The notes: a model not told the origin generated them from the sequence alone. Shown: positions 19,674-28,719, numbered from the stretch's first letter. The stretch is 64,000 bases of DNA from Ectothiorhodospiraceae bacterium (GCA_003565775.1 PXAT01000112.1:19610-83609), one strand, 5' to 3'. A program made the numbers and translations.

Positions 19674-20579
19674 CTAAAGGGTGCGTAACTGGTCCGCGGT
19701 CAGCAGGAAAACGCCATGGCCGCCGCGCTCGAACTCGAGCCACAGGAAAGGAAGTTCCGGATACGCCTCGGCCAGCGCCCACTCGCTGTTGCCGACCTCG
19801 CACACCAGGATGCCTTGATCTGTCAGTCGTTCACCGGCGTCCCGCAGGATCCGTCGCACGACATCCAGCCCGTCCTCGCCCGCGGCCAGTGCGCTGCGGG
19901 GTTCATGGCGGTACTCGGGCGGCAACGCCGCCATGTCCTCGGCGTCCACGTACGGCGGATTGCTGACAATCAGATCAAACCGGTCACCAGCCGGCAGATC
20001 ATCGAAGACATCGGACAGTAACAGCCGGACCCGCTGTTCGAGACAGTGGCGCCGCACGTTCTCATCGGCCAGCGCGAGGGCACCGGCGGAAACGTCAGTC
20101 GCAACGATGTCGGCCTCCTCGAAAGCCAGCGCGCAGGCCACCGCAATACAACCACTGCCGGTGCCGATTTCCAGCACCGCACCGACATCGTCGGGATCCA
20201 GCCAGGGCGCAAAACCCGCGTCGATCAGCTCGGCGATCGGCGAGCGCGGAATCAGCACCCGGCGATCGACACGGAATGGCAGGCCGACAAACCAGGCCTC
20301 GTTGGTTATGTATGGCAGGGGCAGCCGCGTCTCGATGCGTCGTGTTACCCGATCCAGAACCAGACGCTGTTCGGCCCGGGTAAGCCGCGCGTCCCAGTAC
20401 AGATTCGGGATCTGCGGCGGCAGATGCAGGCTGTGGCTGACCAGTGCCGCGGCCTCGTCCAGCGCGTTGTCGGTGCCATGGCCGAACACCAGACCGGCCG
20501 CGGTAAAGCGGCTGGCGGCCCAGCGCACGTGGTCGCGGACCGTGGTCAGGGAATGCTCGGCATCGCGAGTCTCGGACAT
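19674..20579 (-). CDS. prmB: Ribosomal protein L3 N5-glutamine methyltransferase PrmB
   Basis: Methylates a glutamine in ribosomal protein uL3. From ATG 20579 it is 301 residues (MSETRDAEHSLTTVRDHVRW). The SAM-binding motif VLEIGTGSGCIAVACAL and the substrate-binding NPPYVD motif, which recognises the glutamine side chain, are clear. The position directly upstream of aroC and the N-terminal helical domain (about 80 residues, TLRD-type) point to PrmB rather than the release-factor enzyme PrmC. The frame is open to 20708, but the upstream part looks non-coding. Its start faces the divergent Sco1 gene across 161 bases, which must hold promoters for both. Confidence 0.92.
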   Translation of the reverse strand: MSETRDAEHSLTTVRDHVRWAASRFTAAGLVFGHGTDNALDEAAALVSHSLHLPPQIPNLYWDARLTRAEQRLVLDRVTRRIETRLPLPYITNEAWFVGLPFRVDRRVLIPRSPIAELIDAGFAPWLDPDDVGAVLEIGTGSGCIAVACALAFEEADIVATDVSAGALALADENVRRHCLEQRVRLLLSDVFDDLPAGDRFDLIVSNPPYVDAEDMAALPPEYRHEPRSALAAGEDGLDVVRRILRDAGERLTDQGILVCEVGNSEWALAEAYPELPFLWLEFERGGHGVFLLTADQLRTL

Positions 20580-20740
20580 GATCAAGCGCTTGCTCGTCGG
20601 GACAGGCGCGAGATGATACCGCAAAGCGGACCTGCCCAGCCCCCCCCGGCGGCGAACCGGGCGGATCAGTTGCACGCAAGCGGAATCCCCATGCATGGCT
20701 GCTGTCAATCGGGGACGACTGTGACAGAATCCGGGCCACC

Positions 20741-21382
20741 ATGACGATGAAAACGAACTTACCGATATTCGCCGCAGCCGCCCTCGCCGGCGTGATTGCG
20801 CTTGGCGGTGGCATATTCGCCGCTTCCCACCTGTTCGCCCCGAGCACGCTCGACAGCGACGCGATCGGTGCCACGTACCTGGACGGCGGGCGTGAAGTCA
20901 CCGACTTCTCGCTGGTGACCCATGACGGCACGCCGTTCACCGAGGACGATTTCCGCGATGGCTGGAGCCTGGTGTTCTTCGGCTTCACCAACTGCCCGGA
21001 CATCTGCCCGACGGCAATGATCGATCTGGCCCGGGTGCAGGAATCGCTGAACGCCGAAGATCGCCTGCGGACCCTTTTCATCACCGTCGATCCGGATCGC
21101 GATACCAAGGAACGGCTGGCCGCCTATGTTCCGGCCTTTCACGAAAGCTTCACCGGCATCACCGGGGATCTGGAGCAGATCGACCGCCTGGCCCGCGATC
21201 TCGGCATCGTGCACATTCGGCACAACGAGAATGGCGAGACCGACTACATGGTGGATCACGGCTCCGCGATCCTGCTGATCAACCCCGAGGGACGGCTGCA
21301 GGCGATCTTTCAGGCGCCGCACCGGCCGGATGACATGAGTCGGGACCTGCAGGCCATCCTCGATCATCACGCCGGTCGCTGA
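20741..21382 (+). CDS. Sco1/SenC-type copper chaperone
   Basis: Membrane-anchored thioredoxin-fold protein that delivers copper to the CuA site of cytochrome oxidase or acts as a thiol reductase. The 213 residues have one N-terminal membrane anchor (about 8-30), then the copper ligands C85 and C89 (in FTNCPDICPTAM) and H173 (in MVDHGSAILLI), all in the expected spacing. Length and order match Sco1/PrrC. It stands 2 bases before psd and may be cotranscribed with it. No cytochrome oxidase gene is in the window. Confidence 0.92.
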   Translation: MTMKTNLPIFAAAALAGVIALGGGIFAASHLFAPSTLDSDAIGATYLDGGREVTDFSLVTHDGTPFTEDDFRDGWSLVFFGFTNCPDICPTAMIDLARVQESLNAEDRLRTLFITVDPDRDTKERLAAYVPAFHESFTGITGDLEQIDRLARDLGIVHIRHNENGETDYMVDHGSAILLINPEGRLQAIFQAPHRPDDMSRDLQAILDHHAGR

Positions 21383-21384
21383 GC

Positions 21385-22341
21385 ATGGTTGATCGCCAGG
21401 GTCCGCACGGGCTGACGGCACCGCCCAGCCTGGCGGACTGGTGCAAGAGCCTGCCGCTCTACCCACTGCCCCATCATGCCGTGTCACGGCTGGTGCATCG
21501 CTTCACCCGCATCCGGGAACCACGCATCCGGGAGCCTTTCACGCGCTGGTTCGTGCGTCGCTTTCAGGTACCGATGGATGAAGCCGTCGAACCGGATCCC
21601 TGCGCCTATCCGACCTTCAACGCCTTCTTTACCCGAGCCCTCCGCGCCGAAGCCCGACCGATGCCGACAGATCCGGCTGCCATCTGCAGCCCGGCCGACG
21701 GCGCCGTCAGCGCCTTCGGCACGATCCGGGGCGACAGCATTCTGCAAGCCAAGGGACAGGACTATTCACTGACGACGTTGCTCGGCGGCATGACGGACCA
21801 TGCGCAGGCTTTCCAGGGGGGCAGCTTTCTGACGGTGTACCTGTCACCGCGGGATTATCATCGCGTGCACATGCCCTTGCGCGGCACCCTGCGCGAGACC
21901 GTACATGTGCCGGGACGACTTTTCAGCGTTGGTCGACACACGGTACGAACGGTACCGGGTCTGTTCGCACGCAATGAACGTCTGGTCTGCATGTTCAGCA
22001 CCGCCATCGGACCGATGGCGGTGATTCTGGTGGGCGCGATCAACGTCGCCAGTATCGAGACCGTCTGGGCCGGCGAAGTCACGCCGCCTCGCGGGCGCCG
22101 CGTCACGGTCCGGCGCTTCGATACCGATGCACCCGCGCTCGACCGCGGTGCGGAGCTCGGGCGTTTCAACATGGGCTCGACGGCCATCGTTCTCCTGCCG
22201 CCGGGCGTGGCCGAGCTGGCCGATACGCTGCAGGTCGATCAGGCGGTGCGCGTACGCCAGGCCGTCGGCCGAACGGTCGAGACGACCGCCGGCGAGACCG
22301 GGCCCGCACGGGCAGTGCAGGCCCGTCCACCGACGACGTGA
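21385..22341 (+). CDS. psd: Phosphatidylserine decarboxylase Psd
   Basis: Makes phosphatidylethanolamine from phosphatidylserine at the inner membrane; a pyruvoyl enzyme formed by self-cleavage. The 318 residues contain FNAFFTRALRAEARP near 85, CSPADGAVSAFG, the VYLSPRDYHRVHMPLRGTL motif (catalytic His) and, near 272, the self-cleavage site in the form NMGSTAIVLLP. The usual LGST is here MGST, a conservative change that keeps Gly-Ser. About 45 residues after the cleavage site form the small alpha chain. It ends 1 base before the convergent GlcG-like gene. Confidence 0.94.
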   Translation: MVDRQGPHGLTAPPSLADWCKSLPLYPLPHHAVSRLVHRFTRIREPRIREPFTRWFVRRFQVPMDEAVEPDPCAYPTFNAFFTRALRAEARPMPTDPAAICSPADGAVSAFGTIRGDSILQAKGQDYSLTTLLGGMTDHAQAFQGGSFLTVYLSPRDYHRVHMPLRGTLRETVHVPGRLFSVGRHTVRTVPGLFARNERLVCMFSTAIGPMAVILVGAINVASIETVWAGEVTPPRGRRVTVRRFDTDAPALDRGAELGRFNMGSTAIVLLPPGVAELADTLQVDQAVRVRQAVGRTVETTAGETGPARAVQARPPTT

Positions 22342-22342
22342 C

Positions 22343-22807
22343 TCAGCCGGCGGCGTCCAGGCCTGCCGCCAGGCCCGCCGCTTCGATGCCGGCGACGGCA
22401 CAGGCTGCGTCCTGGTCCGAGGCATCACCACTGACGCCAACCGCACCGATCATCCGTTTCCGGGCGTCCAGCACCAGCACGCCGCCGGGGACCGGCACGA
22501 ACGTGCCACCGGAGGCCACGGCAACGGCAGCGAGGAACGCATCGCGACCCTGGTTGCGGGCGCCGATGGTGCCGCTGTCGATGCCTATTCCCAGGGCGGC
22601 GCGTGCCTTGCCCAGGGCCACCTCGGTGCGCATCATGCCGGCACCGTCGGCACGGTCCATGGACACGACATTGCCGCCGGCATCGAGCACCACCACGGTC
22701 AGCGGCTGAAGCTTGCGGGCCTCGCCCTCGGCCATTGTGGCGGCGATGATCTTGCGCGCGTCATCGAGTGGTAAGGTCACGACTGCGTGAAACACATCTG
22801 CTGGCAT
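22343..22807 (-). CDS. GlcG/HbpS family protein
   Basis: Small cytoplasmic alpha/beta protein of the heme-degrading HbpS/GlcG family (DUF336); the true role in bacteria is not settled, with heme binding and glycolate-operon association both reported. The 154 residues begin MPADVFHAVVTLPLDDARKII and contain the family landmarks VVVLDAGGNVVSMDRADGAG, KARAALG and GGVLVLD followed by IGAVGVSGDASDQDAACAVAGIEA. GGAGAG lies 9 bases before ATG 22807. It is transcribed away from the helicase gene and toward psd. The family call is firm; the function is open. Confidence 0.85.
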   Translation of the reverse strand: MPADVFHAVVTLPLDDARKIIAATMAEGEARKLQPLTVVVLDAGGNVVSMDRADGAGMMRTEVALGKARAALGIGIDSGTIGARNQGRDAFLAAVAVASGGTFVPVPGGVLVLDARKRMIGAVGVSGDASDQDAACAVAGIEAAGLAAGLDAAG

Positions 22808-22981
22808 GGATCGGCTCTCCGGTTGTTGAAGGGGGACACTGGCTTTTCCCTGAAGCCCGCCTCGCGGGGCGGAAATAAGCCGGTGTTTCCCCTGAAAGGT
22901 CGCCCATGGAAGCAGAAGACGGCCCGTCTGACCAGACGACCGTGGTGCCACCTTCTGAATCTTTCGCAGGAGTAAGCCGCA

Positions 22982-24991
22982 TTGCCGCAGGTATTTTCGC
23001 TGGATCCGGATCAGCAACAGGTTGTCGCCCACCGCGACGGCCCGGCCGCCGTGCTGGCCGGCGCCGGCTCCGGCAAGACACGCTGTACCACCGAGCGCGC
23101 CCTGCGACGGCTGCGCAGCGACGGTCTGCCGCCGGCATCCATGCTGCTGCTGACTTTCACCAATCGCGCCGCGGGCGAGATGCGGGAGCGACTTCAGCAG
23201 TCGCTCCCGGCGGATCATGAACTGCCGTTCATCGGCACGTTTCACGCCTATGGTCGGCAGTTGCTGCGGGACCATGGCGAACGGATCGGCATCCCGCGCA
23301 AGGCCACACAGATGGACGGCGACGACAGCCGGCGCATGCTCGACACCCTCCTCGCCGGCGTCATCGGCGACCGCCTCCGCCGACAGGCCGCGGTCGGCGT
23401 CCATGAAGCCTGTACCGCCAATGGTCTCGATATCACCGCGGATGACGATCTGGCCGCGATTCATGCGGCATTGTCCGCTGCCGGCTTCGGACCGGTGGCC
23501 AGTGCCCGCTGCCTGCAGCGGTTGCGCCGCTTCGAGGCGCAGAAACGAGAATCGCGACTGCTCGACTACAACGATCTGATTCTGCTGCCCTCGCGGCTGC
23601 TGCGCGCGAACCCCGACCTGGCCGACGAACTGCGCCAGGCCTACCGCGACATCACCGTGGACGAAGCGCAGGACACCGACGGCGCGCAGTTCCGGCTGCT
23701 CAAGCTGATCGCGCCACCCTGCGGCAGCGTCGTCCTGGTGGGTGACGATGACCAGGCCATCTACGAGTGGCGCCATGCACGCCCCGACAACCTGCGCGAC
23801 TTCATTACCCAATACCGGGCCCGCGTCTACCGGCTGGAGCGGAATTACCGATCCCGCCCCGGCATCGTCGAGGGCGCCGGTCGTCTGGTCGCACACAACG
23901 AGAACCGACTGGACAAGACACCGCGCGCCGTGCGCGCCGGCGCCGACGGGGCGAGCGCGATGGAACTGCATCTGCATCCGGACATGGACCATCTCGCCGT
24001 CAGACTGGCCGACGATATTCGCCGCCGCATCGACCATGGCACACCGGCTTCGGATATCGCCATTCTGTATCGCAAGAAACGCATGGCCCGCACGCTGGAA
24101 ACCGCGCTGCTGGAACAGGGCATTCCGTTCACGGTGCGCGGCAGCATGGACCTGCTGGCGTACGCCGATGTCCGCATGATGCTGGCCGCCGCACGGCTGG
24201 CGCTGAACCCGCGCGACAGCGGCGCACTGATCCGCCTCGCGGACCTGCTGCCCGGCCTCGGTGCGCGCGGCGTCGGCCGGCTGATGACCCAGACCGGCGC
24301 CACACCGCTGCAGGCCGCCGCCCAGATGAAGCCGGGCATCGCCGAGGCGGCGGAGCAACTGGATGCGGCATTGACCAGGCTGCGGCGTACCGGCCCCGAA
24401 TCCCTCGCGCGATGGTGCCGGGAAACACCCTTGTTCCGGCGCTGGTTGCAACGGCGGCGCGGCGGGCCCTCCCTCGATCCGGAACGCCAGCAGTTCCCCC
24501 GGCTGGACACGCTGCAGCGCATCATCGATCGCCGCGCCGGATCAGCCGGCGACGACCCGGCCGCACGCTGGCAGCGGGCCCTGGAGTCGGTGATCGCCGG
24601 ACAGACCGACGACACACGGTCGGCCGTGGTCCTGAGCACCATCCACGCCGCCAAGGGCCTGGAATGGCCGGAAGTCCACGTGGCCGGTTTCAGTGAGGGC
24701 CTGATGCCTCTGGAGCGCGAGGGCCGCATCGGCAATGCCGCCGAGGAGCGCCGCCTGGCCTATGTCGCCATCACCCGGGCACGGGAACGCCTGATGCTGC
24801 ATCATGCCGACCTGCTGACCCTGGACGGTGTCCCGCAGACCAGGCCGCCGTCACCTTATGGTGGCGAAATCGGCGCAGGCCTGACCCGCAGGGATCACCG
24901 GGTTGCCCTGCCCGACGAGGCGGCGGCACCGCAAACCGGCAATGACTGGCTTGCCGCCATGCGACGGCAACTCAAACAACAGACGACATGA
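22982..24991 (+). CDS. UvrD/Rep-type superfamily I DNA helicase
   Basis: ATP-dependent 3'-5' DNA helicase for repair or replication restart. The 669 residues show the SF1A motif series: Walker A AVLAGAGSGKT near 27, TFTNRAAGEMRERL (Ia), VDEAQDTD (Walker B), VGDDDQAIYEWRHA (III), LERNYRS (IV), STIHAAKGLEWPEV (V) and YVAITRARERLMLHH (VI). It is close in size to Rep and UvrD but its exact orthology was not resolved. The start is TTG at 22982, with AGGAG 9 bases upstream and no in-frame ATG closer to the first motif. The 174-base gap to the divergent GlcG-like gene shows no recognisable regulatory element. Confidence 0.92.
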   Translation: MPQVFSLDPDQQQVVAHRDGPAAVLAGAGSGKTRCTTERALRRLRSDGLPPASMLLLTFTNRAAGEMRERLQQSLPADHELPFIGTFHAYGRQLLRDHGERIGIPRKATQMDGDDSRRMLDTLLAGVIGDRLRRQAAVGVHEACTANGLDITADDDLAAIHAALSAAGFGPVASARCLQRLRRFEAQKRESRLLDYNDLILLPSRLLRANPDLADELRQAYRDITVDEAQDTDGAQFRLLKLIAPPCGSVVLVGDDDQAIYEWRHARPDNLRDFITQYRARVYRLERNYRSRPGIVEGAGRLVAHNENRLDKTPRAVRAGADGASAMELHLHPDMDHLAVRLADDIRRRIDHGTPASDIAILYRKKRMARTLETALLEQGIPFTVRGSMDLLAYADVRMMLAAARLALNPRDSGALIRLADLLPGLGARGVGRLMTQTGATPLQAAAQMKPGIAEAAEQLDAALTRLRRTGPESLARWCRETPLFRRWLQRRRGGPSLDPERQQFPRLDTLQRIIDRRAGSAGDDPAARWQRALESVIAGQTDDTRSAVVLSTIHAAKGLEWPEVHVAGFSEGLMPLEREGRIGNAAEERRLAYVAITRARERLMLHHADLLTLDGVPQTRPPSPYGGEIGAGLTRRDHRVALPDEAAAPQTGNDWLAAMRRQLKQQTT

Positions 24992-25013
24992 CAGAAAAAC
25001 GGAGCACTGCGAC

Positions 25014-25403
25014 ATGCTGATCAATGACGAATTCGGCAAACTTATCCTGCGCCAGACGCTGGGCATCCTCATGCTGTTCCATGGCGTGCACAAGCTGATT
25101 CACGGCATCGACGGCATCAGGGGCATGGTGGTCAATGCCGGTCTGCCGGAAATCTTTGCCTACGGTGTGTACGTCGGCGAGGTGATTGCACCGATCCTGA
25201 TCATTCTCGGTTTCTACAGTCGCATCGGCGCCCTGCTGATCGTGATCAACATGCTGGTGGCGATCTGGCTGGCGCACCCCAACGAACTCTTCATGCTGAC
25301 CCAGCATGGCGGCTGGGCGCTGGAACTGCAGGGCTTCTTCCTGCTCACCGCAGCGGCGCTGTTCTTCACCGGCCCCGGGGCATTCAGCGTCAATCGACGT
25401 TGA
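25014..25403 (+). CDS. DoxX family membrane protein
   Basis: Small integral membrane protein of the DoxX/DoxD family, linked in other bacteria to membrane redox and detoxification functions. From ATG 25014 (GGAG 8 bases upstream) it is 129 residues with four hydrophobic helices; FHGVHKLIHGIDG after the first helix and GEVIAPILIILGFYSR in the second are typical. It starts 22 bases after the helicase stop, so may be read from the same transcript, though no functional link is evident. Confidence 0.85.
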   Translation: MLINDEFGKLILRQTLGILMLFHGVHKLIHGIDGIRGMVVNAGLPEIFAYGVYVGEVIAPILIILGFYSRIGALLIVINMLVAIWLAHPNELFMLTQHGGWALELQGFFLLTAAALFFTGPGAFSVNRR

Positions 25404-25528
25404 AAACGGACGCTCGAGGCTGCCGGCCCGGATGCACGCCCATGGTGCATCCGGCTGGCCTGGGCGCAGCGACGGCCGGACGTTTAACGGCCGCGCGGCA
25501 AAAATGCGGCAAATATCCCCGGTATGCA

Positions 25529-25556
25529 TTGGCGAAGCCCCGGTATTGGGTATACA
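25529..25556 (+). promoter_or_regulatory. Putative sigma-70 promoter of the cold-shock gene
   Basis: TTGGCG at 25529-25534 and TATACA at 25551-25556 are separated by 16 bases, a plausible -35/-10 pair. Transcription would begin near 25563, giving a leader of about 120 bases before the cold-shock start, in line with the long structured leaders of cspA-type genes. The preceding 100 bases are AT-richer than the surroundings. Found by eye, with an imperfect -35. Confidence 0.5.
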
Positions 25557-25684
25557 TTTGGAGCTAGCAGAGTCAGCCCTGTCGCAAGATCCGGTAGTCT
25601 TCCCGTGTTGGTAGTCACTCCAGGATGTCGTTCAGTCAAGACCTGCTACATGTTGTTAACAGTATCCGAAGGAGCAGACTCCAG

Positions 25685-25888
25685 ATGATGACCGGTACCG
25701 TGAAGTGGTTCGATGAAAGCAAGGGCTTCGGCTTTATCTCACCGGAAGACGGCGGCAAGGATGTGTTCGTGCATTTCTCCGCCATTCAGGGCGACGGCTT
25801 CCGCACCCTGACCGAAGGTCAGCGCGTGCAGTTCGAAACCCAGACCACCCCGAAGGGTCTGGCCGCTGCCAACGTCTCCGCCGTCTGA
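25685..25888 (+). CDS. Cold-shock protein, CspA family
   Basis: Small single-strand nucleic acid binding protein that acts as an RNA chaperone. The 67 residues begin [23 protein letters not shown] and contain RNP1 (KGFGFI) and RNP2 (VFVHF), followed by the usual [10 protein letters not shown] and a short ending NVSAV. AAGGAG lies 10 bases before ATG 25685; a second ATG follows immediately. The frame is open to 25625 but the extra residues do not resemble the family. A strong terminator follows. Whether it is cold-induced cannot be told from sequence. Confidence 0.96.
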   Translation: MMTGTVKWFDESKGFGFISPEDGGKDVFVHFSAIQGDGFRTLTEGQRVQFETQTTPKGLAAANVSAV

Positions 25889-25904
25889 ACGGTCGGAACT
25901 TGTG

Positions 25905-25935
25905 CAAAAAAACCCCGCCGCGGCGGGGTTTTTTT
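25905..25935 (+). terminator. Rho-independent terminator after the cold-shock gene
   Basis: A perfect 8-bp stem, CCCCGCCG with CGGCGGGG (25913-25928), is flanked by seven A before and seven T after, so it can stop transcription on both strands. On the minus strand it would also serve the convergent gene ending at 25962. Confidence 0.92.
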
Positions 25936-25961
25936 ATGTCTGTCCAGCGGTTCCCCGACGC

Positions 25962-26546
25962 TCACAGTTCGAGACCTTCCACCCCCTGAACGAACTCGAG
26001 GGTCATGTCGACGCGTGGCATGTCATCACCGCTCTCCCGGTGGCCGATCCAGACATTGAAGTTGCCGGGACTCACCCCTTCGACCAGCAGGCCGACCTGG
26101 CCTGTTTCGGTGCCATCCGTCGGCGGCGAACAGACCCATTCCCGCTCGCTGGTATACACCACGATCATCAATGGCTCACGGGTCGCCAGGCGGATGATCA
26201 GGTCTCGCGGCTCATCGGTACGCAGATTGAGATCCAGGTCCGGCTGCGCAAACTCGACGTAACCGGCACAGGCCTCGCCCGCCTCCTCCGGCATCGGCGT
26301 ACTGCCGCCGGCCCGCACCGGAATCATGGACAGCCAGTCGACCTCGTCGGCGTGCGCGTTCAAGGTGCCGTAAAGCGGCACGCCCTGCCAGTCCGGATAG
26401 GTCCCGGCCGCCAGCGGCGTCAGGCATGTCAGCAGCAGCCCGGCCGCGACGACGCCGCCACGAACCGCCCCGGACAGACGACGTCCGACAGGTGTCGGCG
26501 CGCCTTCTCCTGTCGAAGCCTGCCTGCCTGCACCCGACCAGTTCAT
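25962..26546 (-). CDS. Uncharacterised secreted protein
   Basis: I do not recognise a family. The 194 residues begin with a 30-residue basic region and then a hydrophobic stretch (about 31-48, GGVVAAGLLLTCLTPLAAG), which looks like a signal peptide with an internal start possible. The mature part is acidic, has three cysteines (near 90, 138 and in the signal region) and contains a beta-rich tail with FNVWIGHRESGDDMPRVDMTLEF, reminiscent of secreted beta-sandwich domains. Its start overlaps the stop of the TraB/GumN gene by 4 bases (ATGA), so the two are translationally coupled and may act together in the envelope. Confidence 0.65.
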   Translation of the reverse strand: MNWSGAGRQASTGEGAPTPVGRRLSGAVRGGVVAAGLLLTCLTPLAAGTYPDWQGVPLYGTLNAHADEVDWLSMIPVRAGGSTPMPEEAGEACAGYVEFAQPDLDLNLRTDEPRDLIIRLATREPLMIVVYTSEREWVCSPPTDGTETGQVGLLVEGVSPGNFNVWIGHRESGDDMPRVDMTLEFVQGVEGLEL

Positions 26547-27442
26547 TGCTCGCTCCCGTCAATTCTCTGCACCGTATACCCGGCCTGTTCGAGACCGCGG
26601 ATGATGCTGTCCTCGCCCACCAGATGCAGCGCACCGACGGCGACGAACCAGGTTCCGGAATCCGCCAGCATGCTTTTGAACTGGGGCAGCCACTGGGCGT
26701 GGCGATCAAGCACCAGCGCCCGGTACAGGTTCGGATAATCACTGTAGGTCTCGAGCAGATAACGTTCCTGCGCGGCCACGTCACCTTCGGCCCAGGCTGC
26801 CAGTGTCTGCTGTGTGACCCGTTCGATTTCGTCCATCTCGCGGACGGTCTGCATCAACAGGGCGATCTGGGTTTCTTCCGGCAGGTCCGAGAGCACGCCG
26901 AGCTGTTCGCGAAAGCTCTCGAGCTCCCGGACCTCGACCGCGTCATCGACGCGCGCCAGCAGGTAGGATTCCACGCCCCGTTCCGGACGCATGCCCTGAC
27001 CATGCAGGGCTGCCACCGTCAATGTCATACCGGCCAGCCAGGGCTGCATGCCCTCCAGCAGCACGGGCTGCAGGCCGATCTCCCGGACCGCCGCCTCCAC
27101 TTCCGGCCAGCGCTCGGTACCGACAATGCCGGACAGCCGACGTCCGTCGGTGTTGAGCCCACGACGGAACATCAGTTGCTGGATTTCCGACTGATTCATC
27201 GCACTCAGATTCATCTCCAGCACCAGCGCATCACTGGCATCGACGGCACGCTCGATAACCGGCGCCAGGGGCGTGTAGCCCTCCGGCAGCATGTGCATGG
27301 TGCCAAACAGGTAGAGGGTGGCGTCCCCGCTGTCGACGCGCCATAACGCGGGATGCGTCTCGTCATCCGCGGTCGCGGGCCACGCCAGAACGAACAGCAG
27401 AGCAAGGAAAGCAAGTCCGGAGTATCGGGTCGTTGCGCGCAT
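26543..27442 (-). CDS. TraB/GumN family protein
   Basis: Member of the TraB/PrgY/GumN (Tiki-like) family, predicted metalloproteases or regulators at the envelope. It has a signal peptide (hydrophobic stretch about 9-22) and the family marks LFGTMHMLPEGY near residue 45 and VGALHLVGEDSI near the C-terminus, plus the conserved QPVLLEGMQPWLAG region. ATG 27442 is chosen because GAGG lies 9 bases upstream; ATG 27451 and TTG 27457 are alternatives. It follows the methyltransferase-like gene by 11 bases and is coupled to the downstream secreted protein. Function in this organism is not known. Confidence 0.83.
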   Translation of the reverse strand: MRATTRYSGLAFLALLFVLAWPATADDETHPALWRVDSGDATLYLFGTMHMLPEGYTPLAPVIERAVDASDALVLEMNLSAMNQSEIQQLMFRRGLNTDGRRLSGIVGTERWPEVEAAVREIGLQPVLLEGMQPWLAGMTLTVAALHGQGMRPERGVESYLLARVDDAVEVRELESFREQLGVLSDLPEETQIALLMQTVREMDEIERVTQQTLAAWAEGDVAAQERYLLETYSDYPNLYRALVLDRHAQWLPQFKSMLADSGTWFVAVGALHLVGEDSIIRGLEQAGYTVQRIDGSEQ

Positions 27443-27453
27443 GGCGAACATCC

Positions 27454-28071
27454 TCAAAGGGAAAACAGGTATTCCTGCATGCCGTTGCCCAGCAGCACGG
27501 CGCGATCAATCTGCAGGCCGCCGAGGCGCCTCTGCAACTCTGCCGGCGCATGCCGCGGAGCGGCTCTCGAACCGCCAGCATGAGCGCCTGCTCGCCGCAC
27601 GGCGCCGTCGCGATCGAGAAACAGTGGGTACATGGGATCAGGCATGGTGCTGGCACTGTATTCGGTGAGGGCATGGATCCGGCCGCCCGTTGCCAGCAGC
27701 GCGCACAGCCGACGCCCCAGAGCCTCGAGCACCGGATACTCGATGTAATCCAGCAACTGCCAGCATAGAATCAGGTCGGCACCGCCGAAATTGTCCTCGG
27801 GCAGGAGCCGGAGGAACGCCCGATCAAGGGCCGCTGCCGACTGCTCTGGATCGAGTTCAACGATTGCCTGCAGCACGTCGGCAATACCCAGCCGGCAACG
27901 AAATCCCGACAGGAAGTCCAGGGTACCGGGCTGCGCCCGGCCCAGATCGAGCAGCACCTGCCGCTCGCCCTGTTCCAGGCGCTCGATGGTGGGTTGCAGA
28001 AGGCGCGCCGGAAACGGAACTGCCGCCCCCGCGGCGAGCGAGTCCGCCTGTCTCCGCTGCGCCATGGTCAT
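27454..28071 (-). CDS. Methyltransferase-like protein (degenerate SAM site)
   Basis: A 205-residue protein with the layout of a class I methyltransferase: LLDLGRAQPGTLDFL near 40 in the motif I position, a LGIADVLQAIVELD strand, and an ADLILCWQLLDYIEYPVLEALGRRL segment resembling motif IV/V, then a GGRIHALTEYS strand. The glycine-rich GxGxG loop of motif I is not conserved, so SAM binding is uncertain. It lies 36 bases after the bactofilin gene and ends near the TraB/GumN gene, so it belongs to a possible envelope operon. The methyltransferase call is an inference from fold-like features. Confidence 0.6.
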   Translation of the reverse strand: MTMAQRRQADSLAAGAAVPFPARLLQPTIERLEQGERQVLLDLGRAQPGTLDFLSGFRCRLGIADVLQAIVELDPEQSAAALDRAFLRLLPEDNFGGADLILCWQLLDYIEYPVLEALGRRLCALLATGGRIHALTEYSASTMPDPMYPLFLDRDGAVRRAGAHAGGSRAAPRHAPAELQRRLGGLQIDRAVLLGNGMQEYLFSL

Positions 28072-28107
28072 GCGCTGCCCGGCGACATCGCCGGGGCTCC
28101 CGGGTGA

Positions 28108-28719
28108 TCAGGACCCACCCTTGCCCCCGGCCGCCTCCGCAGTCGCCTTGCCGCCAGCCGATCCGGCGCCGGCCGCCCGGGATTCCGCTGCCGAGGCGGC
28201 GGTCGCAGTGGCTGTCGTAGCGGATTCGCCGGCGTTACTCTGCTTGGCCTTGCTCATGGCCGATTCGACGGCCTTGGCATCCATTTCGATCGCACCCTTG
28301 AAGCGCGCGCCTTCCTCGAGCGCCACCCGCGGCGCCATCAGGTTGCCGCGAATCTCCGCAGTCTTGCGGATAACGATGCGATCACCACCGAACAGATCAC
28401 CCTCGACGGTGCCTTCGACATACACCGTGTGCGCGTAGACCTCGGCCTTGAGCCGGCCCTTGGGACCAATGGTCAGGCTGTTCTCGGGGAGATGTACGCG
28501 GCCGCTGATCTGCCCCTCGATGATCAGGTCTTCGCCACCACGCAGCGTACCCTCGATGTGAATGGACGGACCGATGACGGCAGCACCGCCGCGACCCTTC
28601 TCTCCTGCCGGCGCTACCGGTGCGGACGTGCTTTCCCGGTCCTGCATCGTTGTCCCCTCCTCGTTGCCTTGCGGCTTGCTGCCGCTGTCCCCGCGTTTAC
28701 CCAGATCAAACATGGACAT
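28108..28719 (-). CDS. Bactofilin
   Basis: Cytoskeletal beta-helix protein that forms stable filaments and often positions cell-wall enzymes or chemoreceptors. From ATG 28719 (GGAGGAGAAG upstream) it is 203 residues: a disordered N-terminus (about 1-50), a bactofilin core (about 50-155) with repeated Gly/Val strands (IHIEGTLRGGEDLIIEGQISGRV, GRLKAEVYAHTVYVEGTVEGDLFGGDRIVI, AEIRGNLMAPRVALEEGARFKG) and a low-complexity Ala/Gly/Ser tail. It lies upstream of the methyltransferase-like and TraB/GumN genes and downstream of glgC. Confidence 0.92.
   Translation of the reverse strand: MSMFDLGKRGDSGSKPQGNEEGTTMQDRESTSAPVAPAGEKGRGGAAVIGPSIHIEGTLRGGEDLIIEGQISGRVHLPENSLTIGPKGRLKAEVYAHTVYVEGTVEGDLFGGDRIVIRKTAEIRGNLMAPRVALEEGARFKGAIEMDAKAVESAMSKAKQSNAGESATTATATAASAAESRAAGAGSAGGKATAEAAGGKGGS

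Noticed and set aside
22808..22981. Possible riboswitch in the gap between the GlcG-like gene and the helicase.
   Set aside because: Short matches to glycine and cobalamin motifs did not extend to the required paired stems.
22343..24451. A 702-codon open frame antisense to the helicase gene.
   Set aside because: It runs antisense through the UvrD-type gene and ends in the real GlcG-like protein. The long upstream part is a GC-rich antisense frame with no domain.
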